From NCBI GenBank assembly GCA_043228905.1, contig JBHGNT010000008.1:5022001-5086000 (forward strand): a stretch of 64,000 nucleotides of DNA, read 5' to 3'. Position 1 is the stretch's first letter. The number at the start of each line of letters is the position of its first letter. Under the pieces are notes generated by a model that was not told where the DNA came from, did no database searches, and saw nothing but the letters and a program-made list of their open reading frames with translations. Below are positions 12,132 through 23,565 of this stretch, in pieces. Source of the DNA: Azolla caroliniana. Lineage: Eukaryota; Polypodiophyta. The translations under genes and the position numbers were made by a program.

Positions 12132-13115
12132 TTAGTGCCCAAGAATATCAATCCGTTTTCTCCAAGCTATAGTGCCTAAAAGAAAAATTTGTTGCCTTGG
12201 AACAAGAAAACCAACGGCTGATAGGGGATTTGCAACAAATCGCTCTAGAAAAACAACAAACGCAGCAACAACATGGGGAGTTAGTGTTACGGGTACAACA
12301 ACTCGAAGTAGCATTGCAACAACAAGGATCAAGTCCCCAAGGATTTCATAAAGAGCCGAAGATTGGACTTCCTATGAAATTTGATGGAATGTGATCGCAA
12401 TTCAGGGGATTCCTTAATTAGGTACGATTAGTCATCCAAATGCATCCTTCCCGATACCCCACTGATGCATCCCGAGTCGGCCTAATAGGCATGTTGCTTA
12501 GCGGCTCAGCCTAGTATGGTTCGCTCCGCTTCTAGAAAAACAATCGCCCTTGCTTAATAACTTTGAAGATTTTATTAGTGAGTTTAAAGCCTGCTTTGGA
12601 GACACCGACAACATCAGGACAACGATCAACAAGATCCGACGATTGCGTCAAGGCGATCGTCCAGCCTCTGCCTACGCGGCAGATTTCCGTCTACTCGCCT
12701 TAGATATCCCTGGGATGATCAAGCACTAATGGAGTAGTTTCGCCACAGCATGCGAAACGATGTACAAGATTTACTTTTAACCTTCCCCGAAGAACCAAAA
12801 TCTCTAACGGAGGCAATCAGTCGAGCGGTCCGATGTGACAACCGCCTTTTCGAGCGACGTTCCGAACGTCAATTACAAATACAACGCTCTAGGCCGGAGC
12901 CCACTTACGCCTCAGTCGCGGCTAAACCGTTTGTACGAGACATACCTCAAGCAAATACTCCGACACTGATGGAGATCGATACCATGCGTCGATGTGGCCC
13001 CTTATCGGAAGAAGAAAAGCAATGATGACATGCAAATCGGTTATGTCTTTATTGCGGTGGACCAAGGCATATCACAATCAATTGTGCCCATAGGCCAAGA
13101 AGACAGGTAAATCAA
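12132..13115 (+). pseudogene. Gypsy A gag remnant
   Basis: The frame starts with a Gln-rich coiled-coil-like segment (about 12197-12394), is broken by stops, and resumes at 12750-13025 with a charged gag C-terminal region. Just after the last break a CCHC zinc knuckle reads CLYCGGPRHITINC (C-x2-C-x4-H-x4-C, intact). In a working element this region would make the capsid/nucleocapsid precursor. At least three frame breaks mean no full Gag could be made from this copy. Confidence 0.8.
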
Positions 13116-13228
13116 ATCGTAGCTTGTACTAAACCCGACTCAGTTCTTCCCTTAGGAGTGTCTGATAGTATTAATAGTACTAATAGAGTGTCTGATAGTA
13201 TTAATAGTACTAATAGCCCAAGTATCTC

Positions 13229-16200
13229 AAACAAATTTGAAATCCTTAGTCAATTAGATGAAGAGTTAAACGATTGAGTCCAGCCAAAATAGGAGCCGTT
13301 TGGTTGGACAACCCTAGATCTGTACAACCCATTAGTGGTTCCATTCCCTCCAAGCAAGTTAGCAATGTGTTCCTAGCCCAAGTCATGGTTAGTACTAAAA
13401 GTACTCCCCCAGTACATGTCCTAGCACTTCTAGATTCCAAAGCTAATTCCTGTTTCATGGATAGAGATTTTGCCCAAGCTTCTCAGATATCCTTAAGAAA
13501 ACTTCCTTGCCCCGCATCTGTAGTAGTCATTGATGGTTGTCCCATTGCTTCCGGGAATATTGTAGAAGAGTCAGAACCCATTCAGGTTGTCCTAGGTAGT
13601 TTTGTGTGTGTAGTATCATTTAATATAATTAGTAGTCCAGATCATCCCATTGTCCTAGGATTACCTTGGTTTGAACTACATAATCCAGACATAGATTCGA
13701 GAACAAGAGAAGTCCGACATCGACAACCCCAAGAATCTACTCATTGAGTTTCGACCATTTCACTCTGTCAACTACGCAAAGAAAGACATAAGGAGGCAAT
13801 GTTCCTATTTGCCATATCAGCACATCCTTCCAGCACTATTAAGGAAGAATCCTTAGTACAACTTCCGGTGAAATATCATCCTTATGCCGATGTATTTGAC
13901 AAGGTAAACGCCGGTACTCTTCCTCATCATTGTCCCTATGATTGTCCCATCGATCTACAACCGGGAGCAGAGCCACCATGGGGACCAATCTACAACTTGT
14001 CACCCACCGAGTTAGAAGTCCTTCGAGCCTACATAGAGGAGAACTTGGCAAGCGGGTTTATTCGTCATTCGAAATCTCCGGCCGGAGCACCCATCTTCTT
14101 TGTTAAGAAGAAAGGTGGCTCAGTTCGTCTTGTTGTTGATTACCGCGGCTTAAATAAGGTCACCATCTGGAATAGGTATGCACTTCCTCTTATATCAAGT
14201 CTTTTAGAGCGAGTTAATGGTGCAAAGTTTTTTACAAAAATCGATCTACGAGGAGCGTATAACCTCGTGCGGATCTGACCGGGAGATGAATGGAAGACCA
14301 CCTTTCGCACACGGTATGGGCATTTCGAATATACTATTATGCCGTTCGGTCTAACCAATGCACCCGCAGTCTTCCAACACATGGCAAATGATATATTCAG
14401 AGACCTCTTGGATATCTGTTTGATCATCTATCTGGATGATCTATTGATTTATTCGAAGACCCAAGAAGAGCACGATTCTCATGTACTATTAGTACTAAAC
14501 CGACTCCGCGAGAAGGGTCTTTATGCCAAGCTAGAAAAATGTAGATTTGACTGCAAACAAGTGGAATTTCTAGGCTACGTTATCTCCTCAAAGGGCATCT
14601 CCATGGATCCAGCTAAAGTCCAAATTGTGCTAGAGTGGCAAATTCCACGGTCGGTAAGAGATGTACAATGTTTTCTAGGTTTTGCTAACTTCTACCGCAA
14701 GTTTATACAGGATTACTCGAAGATTATGTTACCTCTCACACAACTTACGAAGAAGGGACAAGCATTTCTTTGGTCCAATGAAGTGGACATGGCTTTTCGG
14801 CATCTTAAGAAAGCCTTTACATCTGCACTTATTCTAGCTCATGTGGATACAAGCAAACCATTCATCATGGAGGCCGACGCATCAGATTTCGCCCTCGGTA
14901 GCATCCTTTCTCAACAAGGAGATAAAGAAGAGTTACATCCCGTGGCTTTCCATTTGCGCAAATTCGATGCTGCGGAAATCAACTATGAAATACATGACAA
15001 TGAGTTATTAGCCATCGTGGATTCATTTGTGCAATGGCGGCATTTTTTGGAGGGCTCTCCACATCAGGTCATCGTCTTCAGTGATCACAAGAATCTTTCT
15101 TATTTCCAGAATGCTCGTGTGCTAAATCGACGGCAAGCTAGGTGGGCTCAATTCCTCACATGTTTTGATTTCAAAATCGCATATCGATCGAGGAAGCAGC
15201 AAGGAAAGGCAGATGCACTATCACGACATTCATATCTTGCACCTCGTCCTGGTGATCCAACATTCGATAATCAAAAGCAAGTAATCTTGGGACCAACACG
15301 ATTGCACACAATGCGGATTTTTCACACCCCAATGGATTCCCAGATTACGGACACCATATGTGCGAACTTGAAGATGGACAATTTTGCTCAAAACATTCTG
15401 GCGCACATTGATACCTCTCGGGCATCCTGTTCCCAGTCTCAACAACCAAGTATGGACTACCGACAATTCGAATATCATGATGGTTTGCTATTCTTTAAAA
15501 AGCTTGTATATGTCCCTGATTGCTCCTATCGCCTTCAAATCGTCCAAAGTTGTCACGACACCCATATGGCGGGACATTTCGGTAGCACTAAGATGTTGGA
15601 TCTAGTTCAACGATCCTTTTGGTGGCCCCATATGCGACGTTTTGTCGAGGACTACGTTCGGACCTGTGATGCTTGTTGCTGAGCAAAGATGCCACGACAC
15701 CATCCATATGGCTTGTTGGAGCCCTTACCGATTCCAAGTAAGCCGTGGCAGTCTATTTGTCTTGACTTTATCATAGATCTGCCGGTCTCGAAGGGGTTCG
15801 ATGCTATCTTAACCGTCGTCGATCGATATACGAAGATGGCACATTTTGTGCCGTGTACTAAGCCCATCACTAGCGAGGAAACTACCACCCTTGTCATGCG
15901 TGAGGTATTTCGGCATCATGGCCTCCCAGATAGTATCATCAATGACCGAGGACCGCAATTTGTCTCCAAATTTTGGCAGCATCTCTTCAAGATGCTCAAG
16001 GTCTCTTGCAACCTCTCCTCTGGATACCATCCTCAGATCGATGGGCAGGCGGAACGAACAAACCAAACGCTGGAGCAATATCTCCGGTGTTTCCTAAGTT
16101 ATCAATAGGACGATTGGGCCGAGATCCTCCACTTTGCGGAGTTTGCGTATAATAATGTTGTTCACTCCTCGACTCGAGTCTCCCTATTCTACACTTATAC

Positions 16201-16905
16201 CGGTTCTCATCCTCGCTGGTCGGTGATTGACACCCCGGAGCTACCTACCAATCCTTGTGCCGAGGATCATTTGGAGAGACTACGCAAGATCCAAATGGAT
16301 CTCTCTACTCATCTTCGTCATGCTCAACAAATACAGAAGACTTACGCGGATTGTTATCGGCTTCCCTCCTCTTTTGCCATCGGAAATCGAGTATGGCTTT
16401 TATGTACGTGGATTGTCATCCGCTTCCCTCCTCTTTTGCCATCGGAAATCGAGTATGGCTTTTATGTCGTCACATCAAGACTACTCGACCGTGCGACAAG
16501 TTGGATTATTGACGACTCCGTCTTTTCCGTATTACCGGTAAGGTTAATGATGTCACGTTCTGCCTTGACCTTCCTCCGCATCTTCGGATACATCTAGTCT
16601 TCCATAGTTCTCTTCTTGAACCTTATAAAGCAAACACTATTCCCGATCATGTTACACCACCGCCGCCCCCGCTTGAGTTAGACACCGGCCCGGAGTATGA
16701 AGTTGCTGCCATCCTTGACTCCAAATTTGTTCGCAACAAACTTTATTATTTGGTCGATTGGCTCGGCTATAGTTTGAGTGAACGTACTTGGGAGCCCGTC
16801 GAGCATGTCGCCAATGCTCAGGATCTTCTTGCTGATTTTCATCGACAGTATCCCGACAAACCCGGTCCTCAATCAGCGTTGACTCATTCCACTCGTCGTC
16901 TTAAG
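13229..16905 (+). pseudogene. Gypsy A pol remnant (PR-RT-RH-IN-chromodomain)
   Basis: Aspartic protease (LLDSKANSCF, with Lys where the family has Gly), RT with intact YLDD, RNase H (EADASDFALG), integrase zinc finger and core (SDRGPQ-like motif reads NDRGPQF), and a C-terminal chromodomain (VRNKLYYLVDWLGYS). Compared with gypsy L the same polypeptide is present end to end. The frame is cut by TGA at 14276-14278 and 15680-15682 (both CGA in gypsy L) and TAG near 16107. A 59-bp tandem duplication lies near 16.35-16.47 kb in the region between integrase and chromodomain. Chromodomain gypsy elements are known to target chromatin marks. This copy cannot encode an active protein. Confidence 0.88.
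16350..16468 (+). repeat. 59-bp tandem duplication in gypsy A pol
   Basis: A block containing CTTCCCTCCTCTTTTGCCAT and GAGTATGGCTTTTATG occurs twice in a row with few differences. Gypsy L has the block once. The duplication shifts the frame, and it helps explain why the region shows several overlapping short frames. Confidence 0.8.
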
Positions 16906-16915
16906 GGGGGGATAG

Positions 16916-17386
16916 TGTCATGATATGGCACTATCCCGAGTGTCATGATATGGCAAGACTCGAACCCATGACCTTATGTTATATGGGTCGAGCTCTTGAC
17001 CATTATACCATCTATTGTAATACGTAGGATATTATTTTCATTTAAGTTTTATTATAGGAAATTAATGTATATTCCACATTTCTCTGGAACATTCTAGAAG
17101 CTTTAGGATTACTCCTAAGAACACTATAAAAGAATACACTAGGCATTATGTTGAACCAAATTGGTTCAACGCCAGTCTTAAGCCTCTTAGCCACTTTGTA
17201 CTTATCCTTCACATACTATATTAGTTGTTATCATCATCATCTCTCTCTCTCTTTCACCCTTGCTATCTCTCTCTCCTCTTCTCTCTTTCTCCCTCGGGAA
17301 TCTTATGGAGTCCCGTCCTCTTAGTATTAATAGTACTTCTCTTCTTTAGTACTAATTCTCTCTCTGCTTTAGTACTATTCCTGACA
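16916..17386 (+). repeat. Gypsy A 3' LTR
   Basis: Same length and layout as the 5' copy, from TGTCATGATATGG to CCTGACA. It sits directly after the polypurine tract and is followed by the CTGAC target duplication. A handful of substitutions separate it from the 5' LTR. Confidence 0.93.
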
Positions 17387-17686
17387 CTGACCATTTCTGC
17401 CACATCTCGTAGGCATTTGTGTCATTCGCCACATGCTGAAGGACACTGACATCTATGCATTGTTTGATGGTGGCCACTACCTTCCTGTTGAGGAGTTCCC
17501 ATTCAGACTCTAATACCCCTGTGGGTATTTGTTCTTTGTCGATGGGCTCGTACAGATATTTGACGATAAGAAGATCTTCCATCTAAGTTGATATTTGATT
17601 CTTCATAGTTGTGCGAGTTTAGGACCATCATTCCTAGAAAACAAGTCACACTTCCTTCCATCTTTGCACCTCTTGCTCTGATACCA
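17387..17686 (-). pseudogene. Copia C, gag N-terminal part and primer site
   Basis: Minus-strand start of a copia gag. A segment like MEDLLIVKYLYEPIDKEQIP leads into DVSVLQHVANDTNAYEMWQK, which matches the start of copia K gag almost residue for residue. The frame stops where gypsy A begins and continues beyond it at 11.57 kb. Upstream, GCTCTGATACCA (17675-17686) is the reverse complement of TGGTATCAGAGC, the primer-binding site for initiator tRNA-Met, next to the LTR. The gag region here is short because the insertion truncates it. Confidence 0.85.
17675..17686 (-). promoter_or_regulatory. Copia C primer-binding site
   Basis: Reads TGGTATCAGAGC on the minus strand, complementary to the 3' end of initiator tRNA-Met, the primer used by many plant copia elements. 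It is 6 bp from the end of the LTR. Confidence 0.85.
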
Positions 17687-17692
17687 ATTTAT

Positions 17693-18406
17693 TGAGATGA
17701 GATCATAAATCAGTGAGGAAGATATGCTGAAATGTATAGACAAAACACGAAAACAACAAGATAGACAAATACACAATGTACACAATTTTACGTGGAAACC
17801 CTAAGCGGGGAAAACCACAAGAATAGAGATCTACTATACAACTAAGAATACAAGAGAAACAATTGCAACTCTTCTCTGATACACAGAGATAACAACTTAG
17901 GGTTCCTAGAAAGTTCACTGAACTCTGCTATCACTCTTCTCACTCACACTCTCTCTCTACACAACACTATGTTATACTTTGCACTTTCTATTCAACACAC
18001 ATACTAAAGTTTTTCCCTAAGTGTATTTATACTTATACACCATATGGGCTATTTACAAATGTAGTCCCTACTAATTCTATTATTATAGTAATAACAATAG
18101 CAGTTAATCAACCGACTGGTCGACTAGTCGATTGGATTAGCTGACTCCTATGCCAACTGTCCAGTCGGCCTTGTCGTCGACCATCCGATTGAACCATCTA
18201 GTTGGTCGTGTCTTCGACTTGGATCACTTATACAATATTGTCGACTCTCCATATCGTCGACTGTCGGCACTCAGCCTCAATAGTCGGCTTCTCCTTGTCT
18301 TCGACTATCGGCACTAAGCCTGAACAGTCGGCTTCTCCTTGTCTTCGACTGTCGGCATTTAGCTCGAACAATTGGCTTTTCCCACAGGACGAACATTTTC
18401 CTAACA
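17693..18406 (-). repeat. Copia C 5' LTR
   Basis: On the minus strand it runs from TGTTAGGAAAATG to ATCTCATCTCA, next to the primer site. It shares the block ACGTGGAAA-CCCTA-GGGAAAA-CCAC with the LTRs of copia N and K, so the three are one family. The U3 part carries about three tandem units (about 45 bp) rich in AGTCGGC and CGACT words (about 18240-18370). The matching 3' LTR is missing from the window. The right end abuts copia D, so this element appears to have inserted into D. Confidence 0.75.
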
Positions 18407-19288
18407 ATAAGTTAGTGCCTTGACCAGTGTAGATTGGCCATTCGGCTCTCATAGCCAATTCAGTTTTGGTAGCCAGTTTGGCCCTCTTAGTTGATTCAAC
18501 CACAGTCGATTGTTTGGCTGATTTGGATTCAGTTATTAAACTATTTGCCAATTTGGGTTCGGCTGGGGGGTTGCTGGCTGAATGGGTTTGGCATACGATA
18601 TTTCGGCCTTTGAATCAGATTGGGAGAGATCGAAATAACTCTCTTGTCGATTCGGGGTTGGGATCGGTCTAAGATGATAGAGTCTTCATTGAAGACCATT
18701 GCTGCTCTAGATCAATTTCTGATTTGCTGGGATCCATAGTTGATAGTCGAATTCCCCATTTGTTCCGTATTCGAGAAAAATACATTTTATCGAATCGGGT
18801 GCTAGATTGGTTCGTTTCTCCTTTGGTATGTGTGTGTATGTGTCACATCCGAATATGCGAAACCAATTGTAGGTCGGCTGCTTTCCCGACCATAGTGCAT
18901 GTGGCACTTGAAGCCTAATTGCTTTTGACGACGACGGATTTATCAAATAGATAGCCATCTACAATGCTTATGCCGAGAACTCCAGTTTCAGTCTTGCTTG
19001 TTGGAGCATTTCTGTTACTCATTCTTGGATCGTTCGGTTCATCTGTTTGGCTACATTATTTTGCATCGGGGTGTAGGGAACGATCCTTGTGTCGGATCCC
19101 TTTCTCATACAAGTACCTAGAGAAGGCTTTGGAGGTATATTCTCCTCCATTGTCTGACCATATCGTTTTCACTTTGTAGCTAGAACGGTTTTTGGCTTCA
19201 GTTAGCCACCGCGCGAACACCTCAAGCACTTCGTCCTTGGACTTAATCGAATAAACCCAGACTTTCTGTGTATAGTCATCATTGAACG
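18407..19288 (-). pseudogene. Copia D, integrase core remnant
   Basis: Minus-strand frames read NDDYTQKVWVYSIKSKDEV and then WSDNGGEYTSKAFSRYL (the integrase D-D-E core), then a later segment with ALWSGKQPTYNWFRIFGCD typical of the end of copia integrase. The upstream residues (GSWYFITF) lie at 25.24 kb on the other side of copia B and join exactly across it. Several stops break the frame. It grades into a degenerate stretch to 18407, where the copia C LTR begins. No reverse transcriptase remains here. Confidence 0.85.
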
Positions 19289-19317
19289 TGAGTGTTTGCG
19301 GAAACGTAAAACAGAGA

Positions 19318-19376
<59 letters not shown>

Positions 19377-19704
19377 AGAACACAATTTCAAAATTATTTC
19401 AAGACACTGTATACACACTATGCTAAGTAGCACTATTTATACAAGTCCTCTTGGGACTGACAGAAGTGCCATGTACTTCAATGCTCACACGAGCATCTGA
19501 CACTTACTATGAGACTATAGCTACCTAGTAGTCTATCCTATACTAGGCTTCCGATTGGACTTCCGGTTATGGATTGCACCCGGTCTCCACTGCTTGCCGG
19601 TTCGGTTGCTCACTGTCATACCGATCCGTTTCGCCCGATCCGTCTCGTTTACCGGCTCCGGCTTATTCAGCCGATCCGGCTCCGGTTGAGCTTGCCGCTC
19701 AACA
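19289..19704 (-). repeat. Copia B 3' LTR with GA microsatellite
   Basis: On the minus strand it runs from TGTTGAGCGGC to AACACTCA. A pure GA/CT run of about 27 units lies at 19322-19375. Same family as the solo LTR at 1.6 kb. Confidence 0.93.
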
Positions 19705-19968
19705 CTCCCCCTCAAGCTCAACCTGAGGTGGGGTCGTAATGTCGACCTCTGTGGCAGTCGGTTCTTCCAACCGACTTCTCCTGGCGTCACTCCGCCTTGC
19801 TCGCGCTCCTCGTCCGGTCCGGTCCCGTTTGCCACGACCCCTTTGGTTCTGCGCGCCTCGACCCTCTTGGTCGGCATGTCTGCTCAATTGGCCCATCTCA
19901 GCACTCACGTTACTGTGACTCCGGCACTTGCCGATCCGTCGGTTCTCCCACGATGGCATCGACTTCCG
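19705..19968 (-). other. Copia B sequence between pol stop and 3' LTR
   Basis: About 260 bp between the end of the extended pol frame and the polypurine tract. A different frame is open here (Arg/Gly-rich, ending at the purine tract). It may be the tail of a once longer product or just noncoding 3' sequence. I cannot tell which. Confidence 0.5.
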
Positions 19969-22314
19969 CTATGTCCGTGTCCCCTTAGCCTTCAGTCGAT
20001 CCGACTCATCCAGATCCATCTGTTGATCCGAATCAGCTATCTCTGACTCGTTCCAGCTCTTGTTTGAATCGGTACACTCCGATTCGACTTCCGGCTTCAG
20101 GCCTCTCACCACATCGGACCACTTCCGAGTCTTGGCCTTCTCCATGCTTCCCTCGGCTTCTTCAGCCGGCGAACCGAAATCGATTTCTTCATTCGACTCC
20201 GCATCATGGTCAGTATCGTCGTGATGACCTCCGCACAGCATGCACTTCTCTTCCTGAGTGCACAACTCTTCTTCACAGCCGCTTGCTCCGAACTGTTCGG
20301 ATGTGTCGATTTCCTTCGTCGACTCGGCTTCCTTCATCTTCTTGTCTCCTCTTCTTCCGGCTCTCCTCTTACCGACGGGTTCAACAATTTTTTGGCCTTT
20401 GCCCGTTTCGGTAGAGACTTTGCCCTTGCTTCTCCCCCTCAAGTGCGGCACGTCGAGATGTTGAATACCAAGCATGTCGGTAAAGTGCTGCAACTTGTCC
20501 GATCCGAGCGGCTTGGTGAAGATGTCGGCAACTTGCCGATCCGTATGAACATACCGCAGGTCAACTTCACCGCTCAGGACCCGCTCACACACGAAGTGGT
20601 AGTGCACCTCGATGTGCTTTGTGCGAGCATGGAACACAGGGTTCCTGGCGAGCTGCAGGCTGCTCATGTTATCGCAGTAAATTGGGATCGGGGTCGGTAC
20701 CTCGATCCGCAAGTCTCGCAGCAGTCGCCGAAGCCAGATGACTTCACAAGTGGCAATGGTAGCGGCCCGGTACTCAGCCTCAGTGCTTGACAAAGCCACT
20801 GTGGGCTGCTTCTTGCTGCTCCACGCAACGACCACGCTACCTATGGAGAACATGTATCTGGAAGTGGAGCGGCGATCAGACGCATCGCCGGCCCAGTCAA
20901 CATCTATGTAACCGACAAGCTCTTCGGGTATACCTCGCCGGTATAGCAGTCCCCGGTCCTTAGTGCCGCTGACATACCGTAATATTCGTTGCGCGCACTG
21001 AAGGTGCTCCACGGTCGGCTTCTGCATGAACTGACTTACCATGCCGACCGGATAGCTGATGTCGGGTCGGGTGATGGTTAAGTAGATCAGGCTTCTGACA
21101 ACCTGTCGGAACCGTTTCTCATTGCAGGCCGGTTCGGAGTTGGGACGGAGCTTCTGGTTCCGGTCCAGGGGTGTGGAGAGAGGTCGGCAATCTGTCATGC
21201 GGAACTTATACAACATATTCAACACGTAATGTCGTTCTGAGAGCAATATGCCGTCGGGGGTCCGGATCACTTCGATCCCAAGAAAATAATGAAGGTCCCC
21301 CAGGTCCTTCATTTCGAATGCGTCCGACAACTGGGACTTGACGCGGTTGATTTCGGGAAGACCCGGTCCGGTGATGACTAAATCATCCACATACAAGCGT
21401 ATACATACCGGACCGTCAGAGCCTTGCCGGATGAACAACGAAGAGTCCGACTTAGAGACAACAAACCCCAGCTTGCGCAACCGGTGCGTGATCTTCGCGT
21501 TCCAAGCTCGGGGGGCTTGCTTCAAGCCGTAAAGCGACTTCTTCAGTCGGCATACCGCCGACTTGTTCATCTCCGATTGAAATCCGGGGGGCTGAGTCAT
21601 AAAAACCTCTTCTTCAAGCTCTCCTTGAAGGAAGGCGTTCTTCACATCCATCTGGTGAAGATACCACCTCCTTGCCGCAACAACCGCCAGTACCACACGA
21701 ACCGTCGTCATCTTCGCCACAGGAGCGAAGGTCTCGTCGTAGTCGATTCCGTGGGTCTGCGCGTATCCCTTCGCTACTAACCGGGCTTTGTACCGGTTAA
21801 CAAAACCGTCGGCGTTGTACTTGACCTTGTACACCCACTTGCATTCGATCGGTTTACAGTGACGGGGAGGATCAACTAGGTCCCAAGTTTCGTTGGCATC
21901 GAGTGCCCGCATTTCTTCGTCCATAGCGGCACGCCAATTTGCGTCATTTGCCGCTTCTGCGTAGCTCTCCGGCTCACGTACTTCATTCACCTTAGTCATG
22001 TACGCATAATGATGCGCCATGTATTCATTGTACTTGTACCGCATGACGGGATCCTTCTGGCGGGTTGATCGGCGCAACGCACCGTCACCTGATTGGAGGC
22101 CCTTCTTGGCCAGTTCGGTCTTCGTTGCCGAAGATCCGCCTTTCTCCTTTTCGGAGTCGGATACGCATCGATTCGACTCATCGTTGCCGGTTTCGAATTC
22201 CGGCATCTTCCTCTTCCCCTTCTCTTTGCGCCTGAACCGTTTCCTCGGCTCCTTGCGCGGGGAGAGCACGACAGAGTCTCCACCACTTGCCGTCTCTTCA
22301 TCCGATTGGTCCAA
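19969..22314 (-). CDS. Copia B reverse transcriptase-RNase H with C-terminal extension
   Basis: A 781-codon open frame. RT spans roughly residues 130-375, with YKARLVAKGYAQ, QMDVKNAFLQGELEEEV and the catalytic LYVDDLVITG. RNase H follows (DVDWAGDASDRRSTS, ALSSTEAEYRA, CDNMSSLQLARNP) and ends near HTDRQVADIFTKPL at about residue 600. Copia polyproteins normally stop soon after this. Here about 170 more residues continue, Lys/Glu/Asp-rich, with a Cys cluster (CEEELCTQEEKCMLCGGHH). The first codons belong to the integrase-RT linker. The preceding TAG separates it from integrase, so in this copy it could only be made by readthrough. RT and RNase H catalytic residues are intact. Confidence 0.88.
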   Translation of the reverse strand: MDQSDEETASGGDSVVLSPRKEPRKRFRRKEKGKRKMPEFETGNDESNRCVSDSEKEKGGSSATKTELAKKGLQSGDGALRRSTRQKDPVMRYKYNEYMAHHYAYMTKVNEVREPESYAEAANDANWRAAMDEEMRALDANETWDLVDPPRHCKPIECKWVYKVKYNADGFVNRYKARLVAKGYAQTHGIDYDETFAPVAKMTTVRVVLAVVAARRWYLHQMDVKNAFLQGELEEEVFMTQPPGFQSEMNKSAVCRLKKSLYGLKQAPRAWNAKITHRLRKLGFVVSKSDSSLFIRQGSDGPVCIRLYVDDLVITGPGLPEINRVKSQLSDAFEMKDLGDLHYFLGIEVIRTPDGILLSERHYVLNMLYKFRMTDCRPLSTPLDRNQKLRPNSEPACNEKRFRQVVRSLIYLTITRPDISYPVGMVSQFMQKPTVEHLQCAQRILRYVSGTKDRGLLYRRGIPEELVGYIDVDWAGDASDRRSTSRYMFSIGSVVVAWSSKKQPTVALSSTEAEYRAATIATCEVIWLRRLLRDLRIEVPTPIPIYCDNMSSLQLARNPVFHARTKHIEVHYHFVCERVLSGEVDLRYVHTDRQVADIFTKPLGSDKLQHFTDMLGIQHLDVPHLRGRSKGKVSTETGKGQKIVEPVGKRRAGRRGDKKMKEAESTKEIDTSEQFGASGCEEELCTQEEKCMLCGGHHDDTDHDAESNEEIDFGSPAEEAEGSMEKAKTRKWSDVVRGLKPEVESECTDSNKSWNESEIADSDQQMDLDESDRLKAKGTRT

Positions 22315-23553
22315 CTAACTTAGTCGCTCGTTCGGTCCACTCAACCGTAACGATTCCGGACTCTCATATTGAGTCCCGACTTCATCATCCTCTGCCAGGG
22401 CTGATTCAGGCTCACTGGCCTGATCTTTCGACATTGGGTCGGGATCGGAAGTCGGAGTCGGTACGGAGTACCAGGATGCCGATTCATCGAACTCGACATC
22501 CCGGCTAACTCGGACTTCCTTCGTCCGGGGGTTATAGCACTTATACCCCTTTTGCTCTTGAGCATAGCTGACTAGGATGCATTTTTCCGATTTTGCATCC
22601 AGCTTTCTCCGCTTCTGATCCAACACATGCACATACGCTATGCTGCCGAATATCCGAAGGTGTCTTAAGTTCGGCTTGCGCCCGAAATACAGCTCATGAG
22701 CTGACACCTTGTCACCAATGCGGTTTTGTATGTAGACGGCCGTCCGGACCGCCTCCGCCCAGTAGAACCGGGGCATGCTCTTCTCCTCCAGCATTGCCCT
22801 TGCCGCTTCGACGAGTGTCCGGTTCTTCCTTTCGGCCACACCATTTTGCTCTAGTGTGTATCTGCAGCTGAACTCTCGCCGAATTCCCTTCTGCTGTAGA
22901 TAACTAGTGAATTGGCCGGAAAAATATTCCTTTCTGCCATCCGACCGAAGGCATTTGATCTTCCTCTCCGATTCCCGTTCCACCATCTTCTGGAGGCTCC
23001 GGAAACAATCGAAGACTTCGCTCTTCCGCTCAATGAGGTAGATCCAAGTATGTCGAGTATAGTCGTCGATGAAGGAGACGAAGTATCGGCTCCCGCCAAG
23101 GCTTACACTTTGTGCCGGTCCCCACACATCCGAATGGATGAGATCGAGCTTGTCACGACTCCGATTCCGTTTGGTGGGGAATGGAAGCCGGTGCTGCTTC
23201 CCAAGTTGGTAGGCTTCACAAATTTCGGCTCTCCGGCCGCTGAACTTCGGCAAACCGAAAACGACTTGTTTCGTTTGCAGGTCTTGAAGCCTCCGGTAGT
23301 TGACGTGGCCTATCCGCTTGTGCCACAGGTCGATGTCCGACTCGACCTTCTGTCGTTTCGTGAACAGAGCGGTGCCAAAGTCATTGGTGTTGAGGATAAA
23401 CATCCTCCCGTCTCTGCGCCCTTGCGCAATGACTTCGCCCTCATCCTCAATGAAGCACCCGAGGTGCGTAAACCGCACCTGCATCCCCTGGTCGACAATC
23501 TGACCGACGGACACCAGGTTCTTCGTGATTGTCAGAACGTGTAATACGTTCAT
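22315..23553 (-). pseudogene. Copia B integrase region
   Basis: A long minus-strand frame covers the protease-integrase linker and integrase. The zinc-binding motif has HKRIGHVNYRRL and then ICEAYQLGKQH, where the family has ICEACQLGKQH, so one metal-binding Cys is Tyr. Core residues: SDVWGP and the region around RSDGRKEYF, which is altered from the usual DNGGEY, then EQNGVAERKNRTL. The frame ends in a single TAG at about 22315, after which the RT frame continues in phase. The altered zinc ligand suggests that the enzyme would be impaired even without the stop. Confidence 0.85.
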
Positions 23554-23565
23554 CAGCTTCCCTTT

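Larger units (their letters stand above)
11579..17386 (+). mobile_element. Gypsy A, complete chromodomain retrotransposon (decayed)
   Basis: A 5.8-kb Ty3/gypsy element with two 471-bp LTRs and the 5-bp target duplication CTGAC on both sides (11574-11578 and 17387-17391). Order inside: gag, protease, RT, RNase H, integrase, chromodomain, then a polypurine tract (TTAAGGGGGGGATAG) directly before the 3' LTR. It is inserted in the gag of copia C on the opposite strand. The protein sequence is closely related to gypsy L at the right edge of the window. Several nonsense codons and small rearrangements show that it is no longer autonomous. The two LTRs differ at roughly ten positions by eye, so it is not very recent. 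Confidence 0.93.

Noticed and set aside
19284-19290. GAACG next to the inner edge of the copia B 5' LTR as well as at both target sites
   Set aside because: The word also occurs inside the element beside the LTR (24838-24842), so at first the LTR seemed 5 bp longer. Copia D frame continuity needs one GAACG outside, so I keep it as the target duplication and treat the inner copy as coincidence.
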